Source: CAISDH01 sp964398805 (GTDB lineage: Archaea > Micrarchaeota > Micrarchaeia > Micrarchaeales > Micrarchaeaceae). Taken from it: a stretch of DNA of 16,040 bases. A program made the translations under genes and the position numbers. Shown piece by piece: positions 7,221-14,981 of the stretch. The DNA lies in the NCBI GenBank assembly GCA_964398805.1, contig CAYNNI010000003.1, positions 1 to 16,040 of the forward strand, read 5' to 3'. The notes beneath the pieces are model-generated. The model did not search any database. It had not been told where the DNA came from and worked only from the letters and a program-made list of their open reading frames with translations. Position 1 is the first letter of the stretch. Each line of letters opens with the position of its first letter.

Positions 7221-8000
7221 ATGGTGCGCTTGGATAGGAGAGTTCTTGTGTGTGCCGCTCTGGCTTGCCTGCTGGCGGGCGCGCTTCTGCCTGCCGCTGA
7301 CGCCGCGTACGCGGTTACGAACCTCAACGTCACGGTCACGCTGAGCACGAACACGAGCGCGCAGGTGACCGAGATACTGACGCTTCTGATCAGCAACCAG
7401 TCGGTAAGCCAGTACACCACGAACAGGGTCGCGCTCAACCTCACCTTGAGCGACTGGCAGGCACTCATAGGGCCGCTGCTGGTGCAGCACATAATAAACC
7501 CCAGCCGCAGCGTGCACAACTTCAAGCTTCTGCCGGGATCGGTAGTGAACGTCAACGGCAACAGCATAGCATACATGCTGATGGGCTACACTGTCGACAA
7601 CGTGACGCAGGTGAACCAGACCGCGCCCCGCACGTTCAAATACACTTTCAACCCGCGCGTATTCAATTTCGAGCATGGGGCAAGCGGGCAAGTGCTCACC
7701 CCCAACACTACGCTGACCGTCGTGCTTCCTAAAGGCGCCATGATACAGAGCATATATCCGCTGCCTGACTACCCGCCATCGGCATTCACGAACAACTACA
7801 AGAACACCACTTCCGTCTCGTGGTTCAACGGGGAGCCGCTATCGAAGTTCAATCTCACTTTCCTGATCGTGGAGGGCATACAGGAGGAGGTGACGAACTT
7901 CTTCCTGGGGATTTACCGCGTGCTTGGCGCGTTCGCCTACGTCATAATCGCAATAGTGGTGCTGCTGTTCGTCCTCTACACCTACCTTCGCGTAAGATAA
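7221..8000 (+). CDS. Secreted, C-terminally membrane-anchored protein of unknown function
   Basis: The family of this 259-residue protein is not recognised. It has a clear signal peptide (RRVLVCAALACLLAGALLPA, likely cut near ADA-AYA, residue 28-30), an outer domain of beta-rich look (LNVTVTLSTNTSAQVTEILT), and a C-terminal transmembrane helix (VLGAFAYVIIAIVVLLFVLY) ending in the basic tail TYLRVR. About eight N-x-S/T sites (NVTV, NTSA, NQSV, NLTL, NVTQ, NQTA, NTTL, NLTF) suggest N-glycosylation. The topology is outside with a short cytoplasmic tail. The stop at 8000 lies 3 bases before pheS, so the genes are very likely co-transcribed. The divergent neighbour is the GT-C-like gene. Confidence 0.75.
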   Translation: MVRLDRRVLVCAALACLLAGALLPAADAAYAVTNLNVTVTLSTNTSAQVTEILTLLISNQSVSQYTTNRVALNLTLSDWQALIGPLLVQHIINPSRSVHNFKLLPGSVVNVNGNSIAYMLMGYTVDNVTQVNQTAPRTFKYTFNPRVFNFEHGASGQVLTPNTTLTVVLPKGAMIQSIYPLPDYPPSAFTNNYKNTTSVSWFNGEPLSKFNLTFLIVEGIQEEVTNFFLGIYRVLGAFAYVIIAIVVLLFVLYTYLRVR

Positions 8001-8003
8001 CGG

Positions 8004-9485
8004 GTGATTCTCCTGCACGAGTATGAGATCAAAGTCCTGAAACTACTCAAAGAGCGCAAAAGCGCGAGCGTCCAGGACCTCGAAGCCGGGCTCGGGCTGG
8101 GAACCGATGAGATCGTCTGGGCGCTGGAGAACCTCGCGAAGAGCAACGCGGTGACGATAACGCGGATGCGCACGCACAGCGTGGAGATCACTCCGGAGGG
8201 GCGCAGCTACATGGGGCAGTTCCCAGAAGAGGCGCTGGCAAGGTCTCTTGGCAGGAGAGCGGTGCCTGTGGAGAAGGTCAAGGACAGGATAGGGCTCATG
8301 TGGGCGAAGAGGAACGGCTGGATAGAGATCTCGGAGCGTGAGGTGAGGCTTACGGGCAAGGGAGCGGCGCATGCGAAATCCGATGCGGGATACGAGGCGC
8401 GCGCACTCATAAACGAGCTCGGCTTGGCTACGGGAGAGGCGCTGGAGAGGCTTATCGAGGAGAACACGGAGCTGGTGAAGACGCTGTCCGACAGGAACCT
8501 GATAAGGCTCAAGAAGAAGAGCGAGATAACGAAGGTGGCGATCGGAGGGGAGGCCGGGGCAGAAGCGCGCGCCGGCGCAACCGCTGCGCAGGGGGAGCTT
8601 ACCCCGGACATGATAAAGAGCGGGAGATGGAAGAGTATGGATTTCCGCCCCTACGACATCAACGCGGCTGCGGAGCCCGCGTACGCGGCGAGGCCGCACC
8701 CGATGCACGAGCTCATAGACAGGATAAGGGGCATATGGCTCGGCATGGGCTTCATTGAGACTTCCGGGCCCATAATCGAGCCTGCGTTCTGGGTCTTCGA
8801 CGCGCTCTTCGAGCCGCAGGACCACCCGGCAAGGGAGATGCAGGACACGTTCTACCTATCAAATCCAAGGACCATCGACATAGACGATGTCGAGCTCATC
8901 GCGAAGGTGAAGCGGGAGCACACGCTCGCGTGGAACGAGGCGTGGCAGGAGGAGCTTGCGAAGCAGGCGCTGCTCAGGACGCATGCGACCAGCGTATCCG
9001 CGCACCGCATAAGGGAGTACGCGCGCATGGAAAACGCCGAGTACCCGGTTAGGCTCTTCTCGGTGGGGAAGGTGTTCAGGAACGAGAGCCTGGACTACAA
9101 GCACCTCGCCGAGCTGCACCAGTTCGACGGCATAGTGATTGGAGACGGCCTTACGCTCGCAAATCTCATAGACGTGCTGAAGAGGTTCTACCGCCAGCTG
9201 GGCATAGGCAAGGTGGGCGTGCGCCCGTCTTACTTCCCCTTCGTGGAGCCTGGGCTCGAGATGTACTACTACGACGACGAGCTCAAGGACGAGATTGAGC
9301 TGTGCGGAGCCGGAATAATAAGGAGGGAGATAACGCGCGCCATGGGCACCGACAAGACCGTGCTCGCGTGGGGCGGCGGGACAGAGAGGTTCATGTTCAA
9401 GTTCCTGGGGATAAAGACAGTGACCGAGCTTTACAAGAACGAGGTATCCTGGCTGAGGTCCAGGAGGGAGCTCGGAGTGCAGTGA
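8004..9485 (+). CDS. pheS: Phenylalanyl-tRNA synthetase alpha subunit
   Basis: The 493-residue catalytic subunit of the (alpha-beta)2 enzyme charges tRNA-Phe. The N-terminal ~170 residues are winged-helix modules (EYEIKVLKLLKERKSASVQD, then a WAKRNGWIEI repeat), as in archaeal and eukaryotic PheS. The class II catalytic core follows: motif 1 near DRIRGIWLGMGFIETSGP, motif 2 FSVGKVFRNESLDYKHLAEL (about 350-370), and motif 3 GGGTERFMFKFLGI (about 457-470). FVEPGLEMYYY belongs to the phenylalanine pocket. Length matches archaeal PheS. The start is GTG 8004, 3 bases after the upstream stop. No defect is seen. Confidence 0.96.
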   Translation: MILLHEYEIKVLKLLKERKSASVQDLEAGLGLGTDEIVWALENLAKSNAVTITRMRTHSVEITPEGRSYMGQFPEEALARSLGRRAVPVEKVKDRIGLMWAKRNGWIEISEREVRLTGKGAAHAKSDAGYEARALINELGLATGEALERLIEENTELVKTLSDRNLIRLKKKSEITKVAIGGEAGAEARAGATAAQGELTPDMIKSGRWKSMDFRPYDINAAAEPAYAARPHPMHELIDRIRGIWLGMGFIETSGPIIEPAFWVFDALFEPQDHPAREMQDTFYLSNPRTIDIDDVELIAKVKREHTLAWNEAWQEELAKQALLRTHATSVSAHRIREYARMENAEYPVRLFSVGKVFRNESLDYKHLAELHQFDGIVIGDGLTLANLIDVLKRFYRQLGIGKVGVRPSYFPFVEPGLEMYYYDDELKDEIELCGAGIIRREITRAMGTDKTVLAWGGGTERFMFKFLGIKTVTELYKNEVSWLRSRRELGVQ

Positions 9486-9489
9486 TTGC

Positions 9490-11130
9490 ATGGCGATAGC
9501 GCGATTCTCGGAAAAAGACCTCGAAAGGCGAGGATTCGGGATCAAAACGCTGGAGGAGCTTGCGCCAAAGATGGGAATCGAGGTCGGGCGCGCAGGCAGC
9601 GGCGAGGTCACCGTCGAGGTGACGCCGAACAGGCCGGACCTGCTGGACAGCGCGGGGCTGGTGCGCGCGCTGTCCGACTTTTCGGGCAGGAGGAGGCCGA
9701 TCGAGGGCAGGTACACGGTCGGCGGCATTGCCGGCGAGATAATAACCACTCGTGCGGTGAACGCCATACGGCCCTGCATGGCGGGGATAATTGCCAAGGG
9801 CCTGGACCTTTCCGGTAACGAGCTGCGCTACCTCATAAACTTCACGGAGAAGCTTTGCGAAACGTACGGAAGGAAACGGAGGAAGTTCGCCATAGGGCTT
9901 CACAACCTGGACGTAGTCGGCTTCCCGCTTACCTTTGATGCTGCCCGCGACAGGGAATTCGTGCCGCTGGGCGCGACCAAGAAAATGAGCTTCGAGAGCA
10001 TAATCGCCGGGCATGAAAAGGGCGTGCAATACTCGGACACCATTGCCGGCGGAAAGGACCGGGCCTATCCATACCTCCGCGATGCGAAAGGAAACATAAT
10101 GGGCATGATACCGATAATAGATTCCGAGTTCACGCGGGTGACGGAGAGCACGAAGAACCTCTTCGTGGACGTGGCTGGAATGTCCAAGACAGGTATAGGC
10201 CTTGCCGCGAGGCTGCTTGCGTGTTCGTTCATCGATGCCGGCGCCAAGGTGTACCCCTGCAGGGTAATGTACGGCAGCAGGTCCGAGGTGGCTCCGGACA
10301 TGGCCTACAAGGAGGTGAAGGTCAAGATAGGGGATATACAGCGCTCTCTCGGTGTGCCGGTGAGCCCGGACAGCGTGGTCGGCCTCGCAAACAGGCTCGG
10401 CCACGTTGCCGCGAAGCTGCAGAGCTCTCTGCTCGTGAAGGTGGCGCCGTACAGGGTCGATGTGCTCAACGAGCAGGACATAATAGAGGACATAGCGATA
10501 GCTTACGGCTACGACAGGATAGTGCCGCTTCCCCTGATAGGCTATGCCCAAGGCGCCCCGAACAGCGCGGTGGAGCGCACGTGCAGGCTCGCCGAGTTCG
10601 TGGTCGGGCTCGGGTTTACCGAAGCGATGAACAACTACCTCACCAACGAGGGCCTGAACTTCAAGAGCATGATGCTCAAGTTCGATCCGGACGACGTTGT
10701 CAAGGTCTCGTACGCAAAGACGGAGAACATCACCATGCTCAGGACCAACATACTTCACGGGCTGCTTCAGGACCTCAGCATATCCAAGGGCGAGCGCATG
10801 CCGCAGCGGCTTTTCGAGACCGGCAGCGTGTTCTCGGTGAAAGCCGGCAAGCCCATAGAGGGCGGGCACCTCGCCCTGGTCAGCGAGCATTCAAGGGCAA
10901 ACTTCGCCGAGATGCGCGCCTTTGTCGAAGCTGCGCTGAAGCACATGCGCGTCGAGGACTACGCCCTTGAGGAGTCGGGCTATGCTTCATTGTGGGAGGG
11001 CAGGCGAGCCGAGATAAAGGTGAGGGGCAGGAGCATAGGGCATTTCGGCGAGGTGCACCCCCAGGTGCTGGAGAACTTCGAGATCGAGGAGCCCGTGGTT
11101 GCCGCGGAAATCGATATCGACCAAGTCTGA
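9490..11130 (+). CDS. pheT: Phenylalanyl-tRNA synthetase beta subunit
   Basis: The 546-residue archaeal/eukaryotic-type beta subunit provides the editing (B3/B4) domain and tRNA contacts. Seen are EVTPNRPDLLDSAGL (B1-like start), an editing region around the middle (HEKGVQYSDTIAG and PIIDSEFTRVTESTKNLFVD), the B5 segment KVKIGDIQRSLGV, VDVLNEQDIIEDIAIAYGYD, and the catalytic-like C-terminal domain (GERMPQRLFETGSVFSV, GHFGEVHPQVLENFEIEEPV). It starts with ATG 9490, 4 bases after the pheS stop. The length is normal and the C-terminus EIDIDQV is complete. An orphan LamG fragment follows within about 15 bases. Confidence 0.95.
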   Translation: MAIARFSEKDLERRGFGIKTLEELAPKMGIEVGRAGSGEVTVEVTPNRPDLLDSAGLVRALSDFSGRRRPIEGRYTVGGIAGEIITTRAVNAIRPCMAGIIAKGLDLSGNELRYLINFTEKLCETYGRKRRKFAIGLHNLDVVGFPLTFDAARDREFVPLGATKKMSFESIIAGHEKGVQYSDTIAGGKDRAYPYLRDAKGNIMGMIPIIDSEFTRVTESTKNLFVDVAGMSKTGIGLAARLLACSFIDAGAKVYPCRVMYGSRSEVAPDMAYKEVKVKIGDIQRSLGVPVSPDSVVGLANRLGHVAAKLQSSLLVKVAPYRVDVLNEQDIIEDIAIAYGYDRIVPLPLIGYAQGAPNSAVERTCRLAEFVVGLGFTEAMNNYLTNEGLNFKSMMLKFDPDDVVKVSYAKTENITMLRTNILHGLLQDLSISKGERMPQRLFETGSVFSVKAGKPIEGGHLALVSEHSRANFAEMRAFVEAALKHMRVEDYALEESGYASLWEGRRAEIKVRGRSIGHFGEVHPQVLENFEIEEPVVAAEIDIDQV

Positions 11131-11143
11131 CGTCCTCCCACGA

Positions 11144-11473
11144 GTAAACGGCGCTGTTGATGGCACGGCAGGAAATACAAATGCGCTTAACACCGGCACC
11201 TTCCCACTAAGGATAGGTAGACAAAAAGACATCAGCGGTAGATATTTCAATGGCCTCATTTCAAACATCCAAATCTATAACACCTCCCTTTCCACGAGCG
11301 AGGTACAGGGCCCGTATGCTGAAGGTATTAGTGGTGCGCCAATAAGGCTCACAAATCTCGTTGGCTGGTGGCCCCTCAACGGCGGCGCCAACGATTACAG
11401 CGGCAATAACAACAATGGCGCGCCCGCCAGTGTGACATATACGAGCAGTTGGACCGGAGGGTATGCTTTGCAC
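11144..11473 (+). pseudogene. LamG remnant 2: second half of a LamG domain plus linker, no start
   Basis: One open frame gives VNGAVDGTAGNTNALNTGTF, FNGLISNIQIYNTSLSTSEV, PYAEGISGAPIRLTNLVGWW and SNNNNG-like repeats, ending in SSWTGGYALH. This is the second half of a LamG domain and the linker to a next domain, matching the gene at 3.3-4.1 kb. There is no start codon, signal or first half. The frame opens inside the pheT 3' end in a different phase, so it can only be read as a chance extension. Homology ends at 11473, 30 bases from the stop of the convergent gene. It is richer in A and T than its neighbours. Confidence 0.75.
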
Positions 11474-11503
11474 CGAATAAGACACGAAAGTGCGCGCGAG
11501 AAG

Positions 11504-12133
11504 TTACCGCGTTATTCCGAAAATGGCGAGAAGCGCGCTCTTCCTTTTCCTTGGCCTGCCGCTTGATGCTGCCGGGTGCTCGCGCAGGTACCTGTCCTGC
11601 CAGGCCCTGAATCTTGCAAGCTTGCGCTTGTCTGCCTTGGCGAGCTTACTCTCGTAGGCGCGCTCCATGCCCTTCCACTCCTTCGTGCTGTGGCCGTACG
11701 GCACGCTCTCGCGCGTGCGGCGCGGCGAGTACGCATAGGAGTACAGCTGGCCGTAGTAGTCGTAGCTCTCGTCCTTGACGCTTCCAGGATGCATATGCAC
11801 GCCCTGCTGGGCAAGCACGTCCTCGATGTGGCCGAGGTCGGTCTTGGGCATGCCGTTGTCAGCGTCAAGCGGGTTGTAGATTACCGTGGCCTTGAGCTCG
11901 CCGAAGTCGACTGTCGCCTTTATCACCGGCTCGAGGAGCATGAGGCTGTACTGCAGCCGCGCTGCGTGGCGCGCGTCCTGCAGCTCGTCCCTCCGCAGGT
12001 TGGAAAGCACCGCCCTGCGCACAGCGCGGTAGGGCATGCGATAGCTCTTGCCGTCCTCGGATATGAAGGTGCTTTCCCCTGGCTGGACGGCGGAAGACCG
12101 GACTGCTGATTGCGTGTGGTCCATGGCACTCAC
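11504..12133 (-). CDS. Unknown basic protein, translationally coupled to the Tes-like gene
   Basis: The family of this 209-residue protein is not recognised. The N-terminus is polar, followed by a helix-rich basic part (YRAVRRAVLSNLRRDELQDA), then VIKATVDFGELKATVIYNPL and HIEDVLAQQGVHMHPG, a Tyr-rich stretch (DESYDYYGQLYSYAYS), and a basic coiled tail (KLAKADKRKLARFRAWQDRY, RPRKRKS). The middle has the strand-strand-helix look of a heavy-metal-associated (HMA) fold but no CxxC. That is a guess. The start is GTG 12133, which overlaps the Tes stop as GTGA; ATG 12124 is an alternative. No membrane segment or signal is present. The coupling suggests a partner of the radical SAM enzyme. Confidence 0.7.
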   Translation of the reverse strand: MSAMDHTQSAVRSSAVQPGESTFISEDGKSYRMPYRAVRRAVLSNLRRDELQDARHAARLQYSLMLLEPVIKATVDFGELKATVIYNPLDADNGMPKTDLGHIEDVLAQQGVHMHPGSVKDESYDYYGQLYSYAYSPRRTRESVPYGHSTKEWKGMERAYESKLAKADKRKLARFRAWQDRYLREHPAASSGRPRKRKSALLAIFGITR

Positions 12134-13950
12134 TCCTGCGCGGAAGCGCCTTCCTTGGGAGCCGCAGTTGCGTGCTGCGCATGCTCCGGCTTGAACACGT
12201 AGAAGTCCTTGAGGCCCTTGCCGCCGTTGGCAGGCAGGGCGAAGAAGTCCTTGAGCTCGCCGTAGGTCTTCCTGTAGGCGTGCGTTCCCTGCAGCTCAGC
12301 CACGTTCCTGAGGTACTTGTCCTTCTGGTACGTCCAGCCAGGATGCGAAAGCTGCCATTCGCTCTGTGGTATACTGAACTGCTTCTGGACCTTGTCGCGG
12401 TATATCTCCGGGAAGACGTTGAACGTGCAGAACGGCAGCACCTCGCCGTCGGGCATGGCGTAGCTTATGTCGCACTTCTCCACGCGGCGGATGTCGTAGT
12501 TGTACTCGTCCTGGAAGTGCATTATGCCGAGGAATATCGTCTTCATCTGTATCTTGCCCATCGTGGTGAAGTTGTGCTTCGTGAGCAGGTTTATGAGAAG
12601 TTTCGCGAAATTGAGGCTCTTCGGCTGCTTTGCCTTGTCCACGAACTTGCCTATGCTGAGCAGCGACCTCGCGGCTATGAGCCTCCTTGCGAGCCTGCCC
12701 TTGCCCTCCATCTCCTCGACGGCTTCCTGCAGGTGCGCCATGAGACCGTCCACGTCGAGGAAGTCCGTGATCGGAGTTATCTTGCCGTCGGGCTCGATGA
12801 ATAGGTAGCAGCCTGCGCCGCATGCGAAGTGTATAGACAGGTCGTACTTGAACTCGCCAGTTAGCGCCTCGACGAACTTGGTTATGTTTCCCACGCAAGG
12901 GACTGAGAACCAGTGCTCCCTCCTTATCACGCCGTTCGTCTGCGCCTCTATCTGCTTTATCACGCCTGGTATGGTTATCCTCTGCGCTTCGCGCTGCCTC
13001 GCAGGCATGCGCCCGACCAGCGAGACCGGCTGGAAGTTCACCGCGCGGACCACGTCGCTGTTGTTTGCTGCGAAGTTTATTATCGCGCCGAGCTCGTTGT
13101 CGTTTACCGTGCGTATGACCGTGGGGACAAGCACGCAGCCCAGCTTGGCCTTGCGCAGCGCGTCGAAGGTCAGCGGAACTTCCCAGTGGTTCTTCGGGTT
13201 CGCCCTGGGGCTTACCCCGTCGAAGCTCATGTACAGAGTGCTCACGCCCGCGTGCCTGTACTTCTGCGCGAGCTCGGGCTTGAGGCCTATGTTTATGCCG
13301 GTGGTGTTGAGCTGTATCTGGTCGAAGCCCTCCTCTTTCGCCATTTCTATTATCTCAGGGAGGTCCTCGCGTATGGTGGGCTCTCCGCCTGTCAGCTGCA
13401 GAGCGTTGGCGGGTATAGGCCTCTGGCTCCTGAGGTTCCTGAGTATCTTCCTGATCTCGTCTAGCGTAGGGTGGTAGACCTCGTCGCCCTCCTTCGCGTA
13501 GAAGAAGCAGTACCAGCATGAAAGGTGGCACAGGTTGGTGACCACCAGGTTGGCGAGCGCGGTATGCGACTTGTGCCTCTCGCAGAATCCACAGTCGAAC
13601 GGGCAGTTCGCTCCGCGGGTATCCGAGACGAAGTTTGGGTTGTCGATGCCGCGGCCGGAGTAGTTGTACTTGCGCATGCGCATGTACATGTCGTAGTCTT
13701 CCCAGTACTTCTCGACAGTCCAGCCGTGCTCTGGGCATAGCTTGCGGATCATGACGTTGTCGCCGTCCTTGTACAGCGTGCCCTCTATTATGAGCTTGCA
13801 TTCCGGGCAGACGGTCGTGGTGCTCTCTATGATGGGCAGCCTTGCCATCTCTTCCGGGGTCCTGTAGTACACCGACAGGTCATCGCCGGCAGGCAGTGCC
13901 TCTTCTACGGCGCCGCTTGTGGCTACTTCCGGCTGGGCCTCATCTACCAT
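12130..13950 (-). CDS. Radical SAM protein, tetraether synthase (Tes)-like
   Basis: This 606-residue protein matches the Tes/MJ0619 group of radical SAM enzymes; Tes couples two archaeol-type lipid chains into tetraethers. An N-terminal rubredoxin-like site has C48-x2-C51 and C72-P-E-H. A second Cys cluster is C116-x3-C120-x2-C123-x2-H126. The radical SAM motif is C141-x3-C145-x2-C148 (CHLSCWYC), followed by LQLTGGEPTIREDLPE (GGEP about 188-191) and QIQLNTTGINIG. Later cysteines (VPCVGN, HFACGAGCYLF, DISYAMPDGEVLPFC) fit further Fe-S ligands. ATG 13950 is chosen because a TATA box lies about 34 bases upstream and MVDEAQPE leads into homology. The frame stays open upstream to 14334, but that part overlaps the next gene. 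A related radical SAM role is possible. Confidence 0.82.
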   Translation of the reverse strand: MVDEAQPEVATSGAVEEALPAGDDLSVYYRTPEEMARLPIIESTTTVCPECKLIIEGTLYKDGDNVMIRKLCPEHGWTVEKYWEDYDMYMRMRKYNYSGRGIDNPNFVSDTRGANCPFDCGFCERHKSHTALANLVVTNLCHLSCWYCFFYAKEGDEVYHPTLDEIRKILRNLRSQRPIPANALQLTGGEPTIREDLPEIIEMAKEEGFDQIQLNTTGINIGLKPELAQKYRHAGVSTLYMSFDGVSPRANPKNHWEVPLTFDALRKAKLGCVLVPTVIRTVNDNELGAIINFAANNSDVVRAVNFQPVSLVGRMPARQREAQRITIPGVIKQIEAQTNGVIRREHWFSVPCVGNITKFVEALTGEFKYDLSIHFACGAGCYLFIEPDGKITPITDFLDVDGLMAHLQEAVEEMEGKGRLARRLIAARSLLSIGKFVDKAKQPKSLNFAKLLINLLTKHNFTTMGKIQMKTIFLGIMHFQDEYNYDIRRVEKCDISYAMPDGEVLPFCTFNVFPEIYRDKVQKQFSIPQSEWQLSHPGWTYQKDKYLRNVAELQGTHAYRKTYGELKDFFALPANGGKGLKDFYVFKPEHAQHATAAPKEGASAQE

Positions 13951-13977
13951 TTTAACGATGAATTTACCCTCTTCTAA

Positions 13978-13988
13978 GCTATTTAAAC
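13978..13988 (-). promoter_or_regulatory. TATA box for the Tes-like operon
   Basis: On the minus strand GTTTAAATAGC is centred about 33 bases before ATG 13950, giving a short leader. It lies in the 143-base gap (13951-14093) below the RpiB-like gene, so the Tes-like pair can be transcribed on its own. Nothing else was recognised in that gap. Confidence 0.5.
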
Positions 13989-14093
13989 AGTGGCGGCGCA
14001 GGAATTTACTCGCCTTCAAAAGTTGCGGCGCCTTGACGGAACGCGCCTGAAACTTCGGCCGGACCCTTCCCGGCATGGGCTGGGCGCGGATAG

Positions 14094-14678
14094 TCACTCC
14101 AGACCGAAGGTGTACTTTATGCTGTTGATTATGCCCTTCCCTTTGGGCCTCGGGGCGTCGTCCTCCGCGTCCTCCTGGCGCTCCTCCCTGCGCGGCTCCT
14201 TCTTGTGCTTCTTCTGGCCCGGCTGGATTCCCGTAAGGGAAAGCAGCTGCGCGGCCATGCCGGAGCGCCCCGCCTTCCTGGGCGCGGGCATCTGCGCCGC
14301 GGCTTGCGGCCTCGGCTCCGGAGAGCCGAGCCACGCCTCAACTATGCCGCCGGCGTCGTCCGGATCGAAGCCGTTGGAGTCGAGAACGAGCACATTGGCG
14401 CGCGCCTTCCTAGCCATCGCGGACTCCTGCGCATCCCGGCACACCGCCGAAGCGAACTTGCCGTTCCTGTTTATGGAAACGCTCAGCTCTACAGGGCCCT
14501 TCGCCAGGGCCACGGTCAGGTCGTAGTCGTAGCTGTGGTTGTCAAGCATGTCTTTCACGATATCTTCGTAGCCCGTTGGCGCGGCCTCGCTGATTATCGC
14601 GGTATGGCCGAGGGAATTTATGAAATTCGCGACTTTCACCACAGGTCCGTGGTCGTCGCCAAGAACATACACTCTCAT
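14094..14678 (-). CDS. RpiB/LacA-fold protein with altered active site and charged C-terminal tail
   Basis: The 194-residue product has an RpiB-like Rossmann domain in about 1-118: VYVLGDDHGPVVKVANFINS matches the RpiB N-terminus (SDHAG...LGH), YEDIVKDMLDN matches DYPDxA, and FASAVCRDAQESAMARKARA then NVLVLDSNG match the C-terminal half. RpiB interconverts ribose 5-phosphate and ribulose 5-phosphate. However, the catalytic CGTGIG loop is replaced by ALAKGPVELS, without its Cys, so ordinary isomerase activity is unlikely. Residues 119-194 are an extra low-complexity tail rich in Gln, Lys, Arg and Glu (KKHKKEPRREERQEDAEDDA) ending in GIINSIKYTFGLE. TTTATG (minus) about 29 bases upstream suggests a leaderless transcript. 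Confidence 0.65.
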   Translation of the reverse strand: MRVYVLGDDHGPVVKVANFINSLGHTAIISEAAPTGYEDIVKDMLDNHSYDYDLTVALAKGPVELSVSINRNGKFASAVCRDAQESAMARKARANVLVLDSNGFDPDDAGGIVEAWLGSPEPRPQAAAQMPAPRKAGRSGMAAQLLSLTGIQPGQKKHKKEPRREERQEDAEDDAPRPKGKGIINSIKYTFGLE

Positions 14679-14703
14679 GAAACCGGTCCAGATACCGATT
14701 GCC

Positions 14704-14711
14704 CATAAAGA
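14704..14711 (-). promoter_or_regulatory. TATA-like box for the RpiB-like gene
   Basis: On the minus strand CTCTTTATG lies about 29 bases before ATG 14678. It shares the 69-base divergent region with the eS26 promoter. Confidence 0.4.
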
Positions 14712-14720
14712 GTTATTAAC
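14711..14720 (+). promoter_or_regulatory. TATA-like box for eS26
   Basis: AGTTATTAAC lies about 32 bases before ATG 14748 and only about 11 before GTG 14727. That spacing favours ATG 14748 as the start. Confidence 0.4.
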
Positions 14721-14747
14721 CTTGCCGTGGCAAATAAATTGAATTTT

Positions 14748-14981
14748 ATGAGAGGACGCGAAACGTCGGTAACGTGCGTTTCATGCGGCAGGACCGTGCC
14801 AAGAGACAAGGCCATATCTGACGAGAAGCCGGTGCGCTTCAGCACGGACATGAAGACCGCGCAGGACGTGCGATTCTTCGAGAGGCTGAAGGTTTACTAC
14901 TGCATCAGCTGCGCGAAGCACAGGGGAATTTTCGAGAAAAAGAAGAGGCAAGCTATAGAGAGATCGAAGAGGCTGTTGTGA
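14748..14981 (+). CDS. rps26e: Small-subunit ribosomal protein eS26
   Basis: The 77-residue product is a zinc-binding ribosomal protein of the 40S-type platform near the mRNA exit. Two CxxC pairs, TCVSCGRTVPRDKAI and VYYCISCAKH, form the zinc site, and VRFSTDMKTAQDVRFFERLK matches the eS26 core. The basic tail EKKKRQAIERSKRLL is typical. ATG 14748 (MRGRETSVTC) is chosen because of promoter spacing; GTG 14727 would add seven residues. The stop TGA (14979-14981) overlaps the next gene's ATG (TGATG), so the two are coupled. Confidence 0.85.
   Translation: MRGRETSVTCVSCGRTVPRDKAISDEKPVRFSTDMKTAQDVRFFERLKVYYCISCAKHRGIFEKKKRQAIERSKRLL

Noticed and set aside
9397..10890. 497-residue open frame on the minus strand
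   Set aside because: It is antisense to pheT, of low-complexity His/Arg/Val make-up, and no motif was recognised.
13951..14334. N-terminal extension of the Tes-like frame to 14334
   Set aside because: It overlaps the RpiB-like gene, is of poor composition, and a TATA box plus ATG 13950 give a better start.
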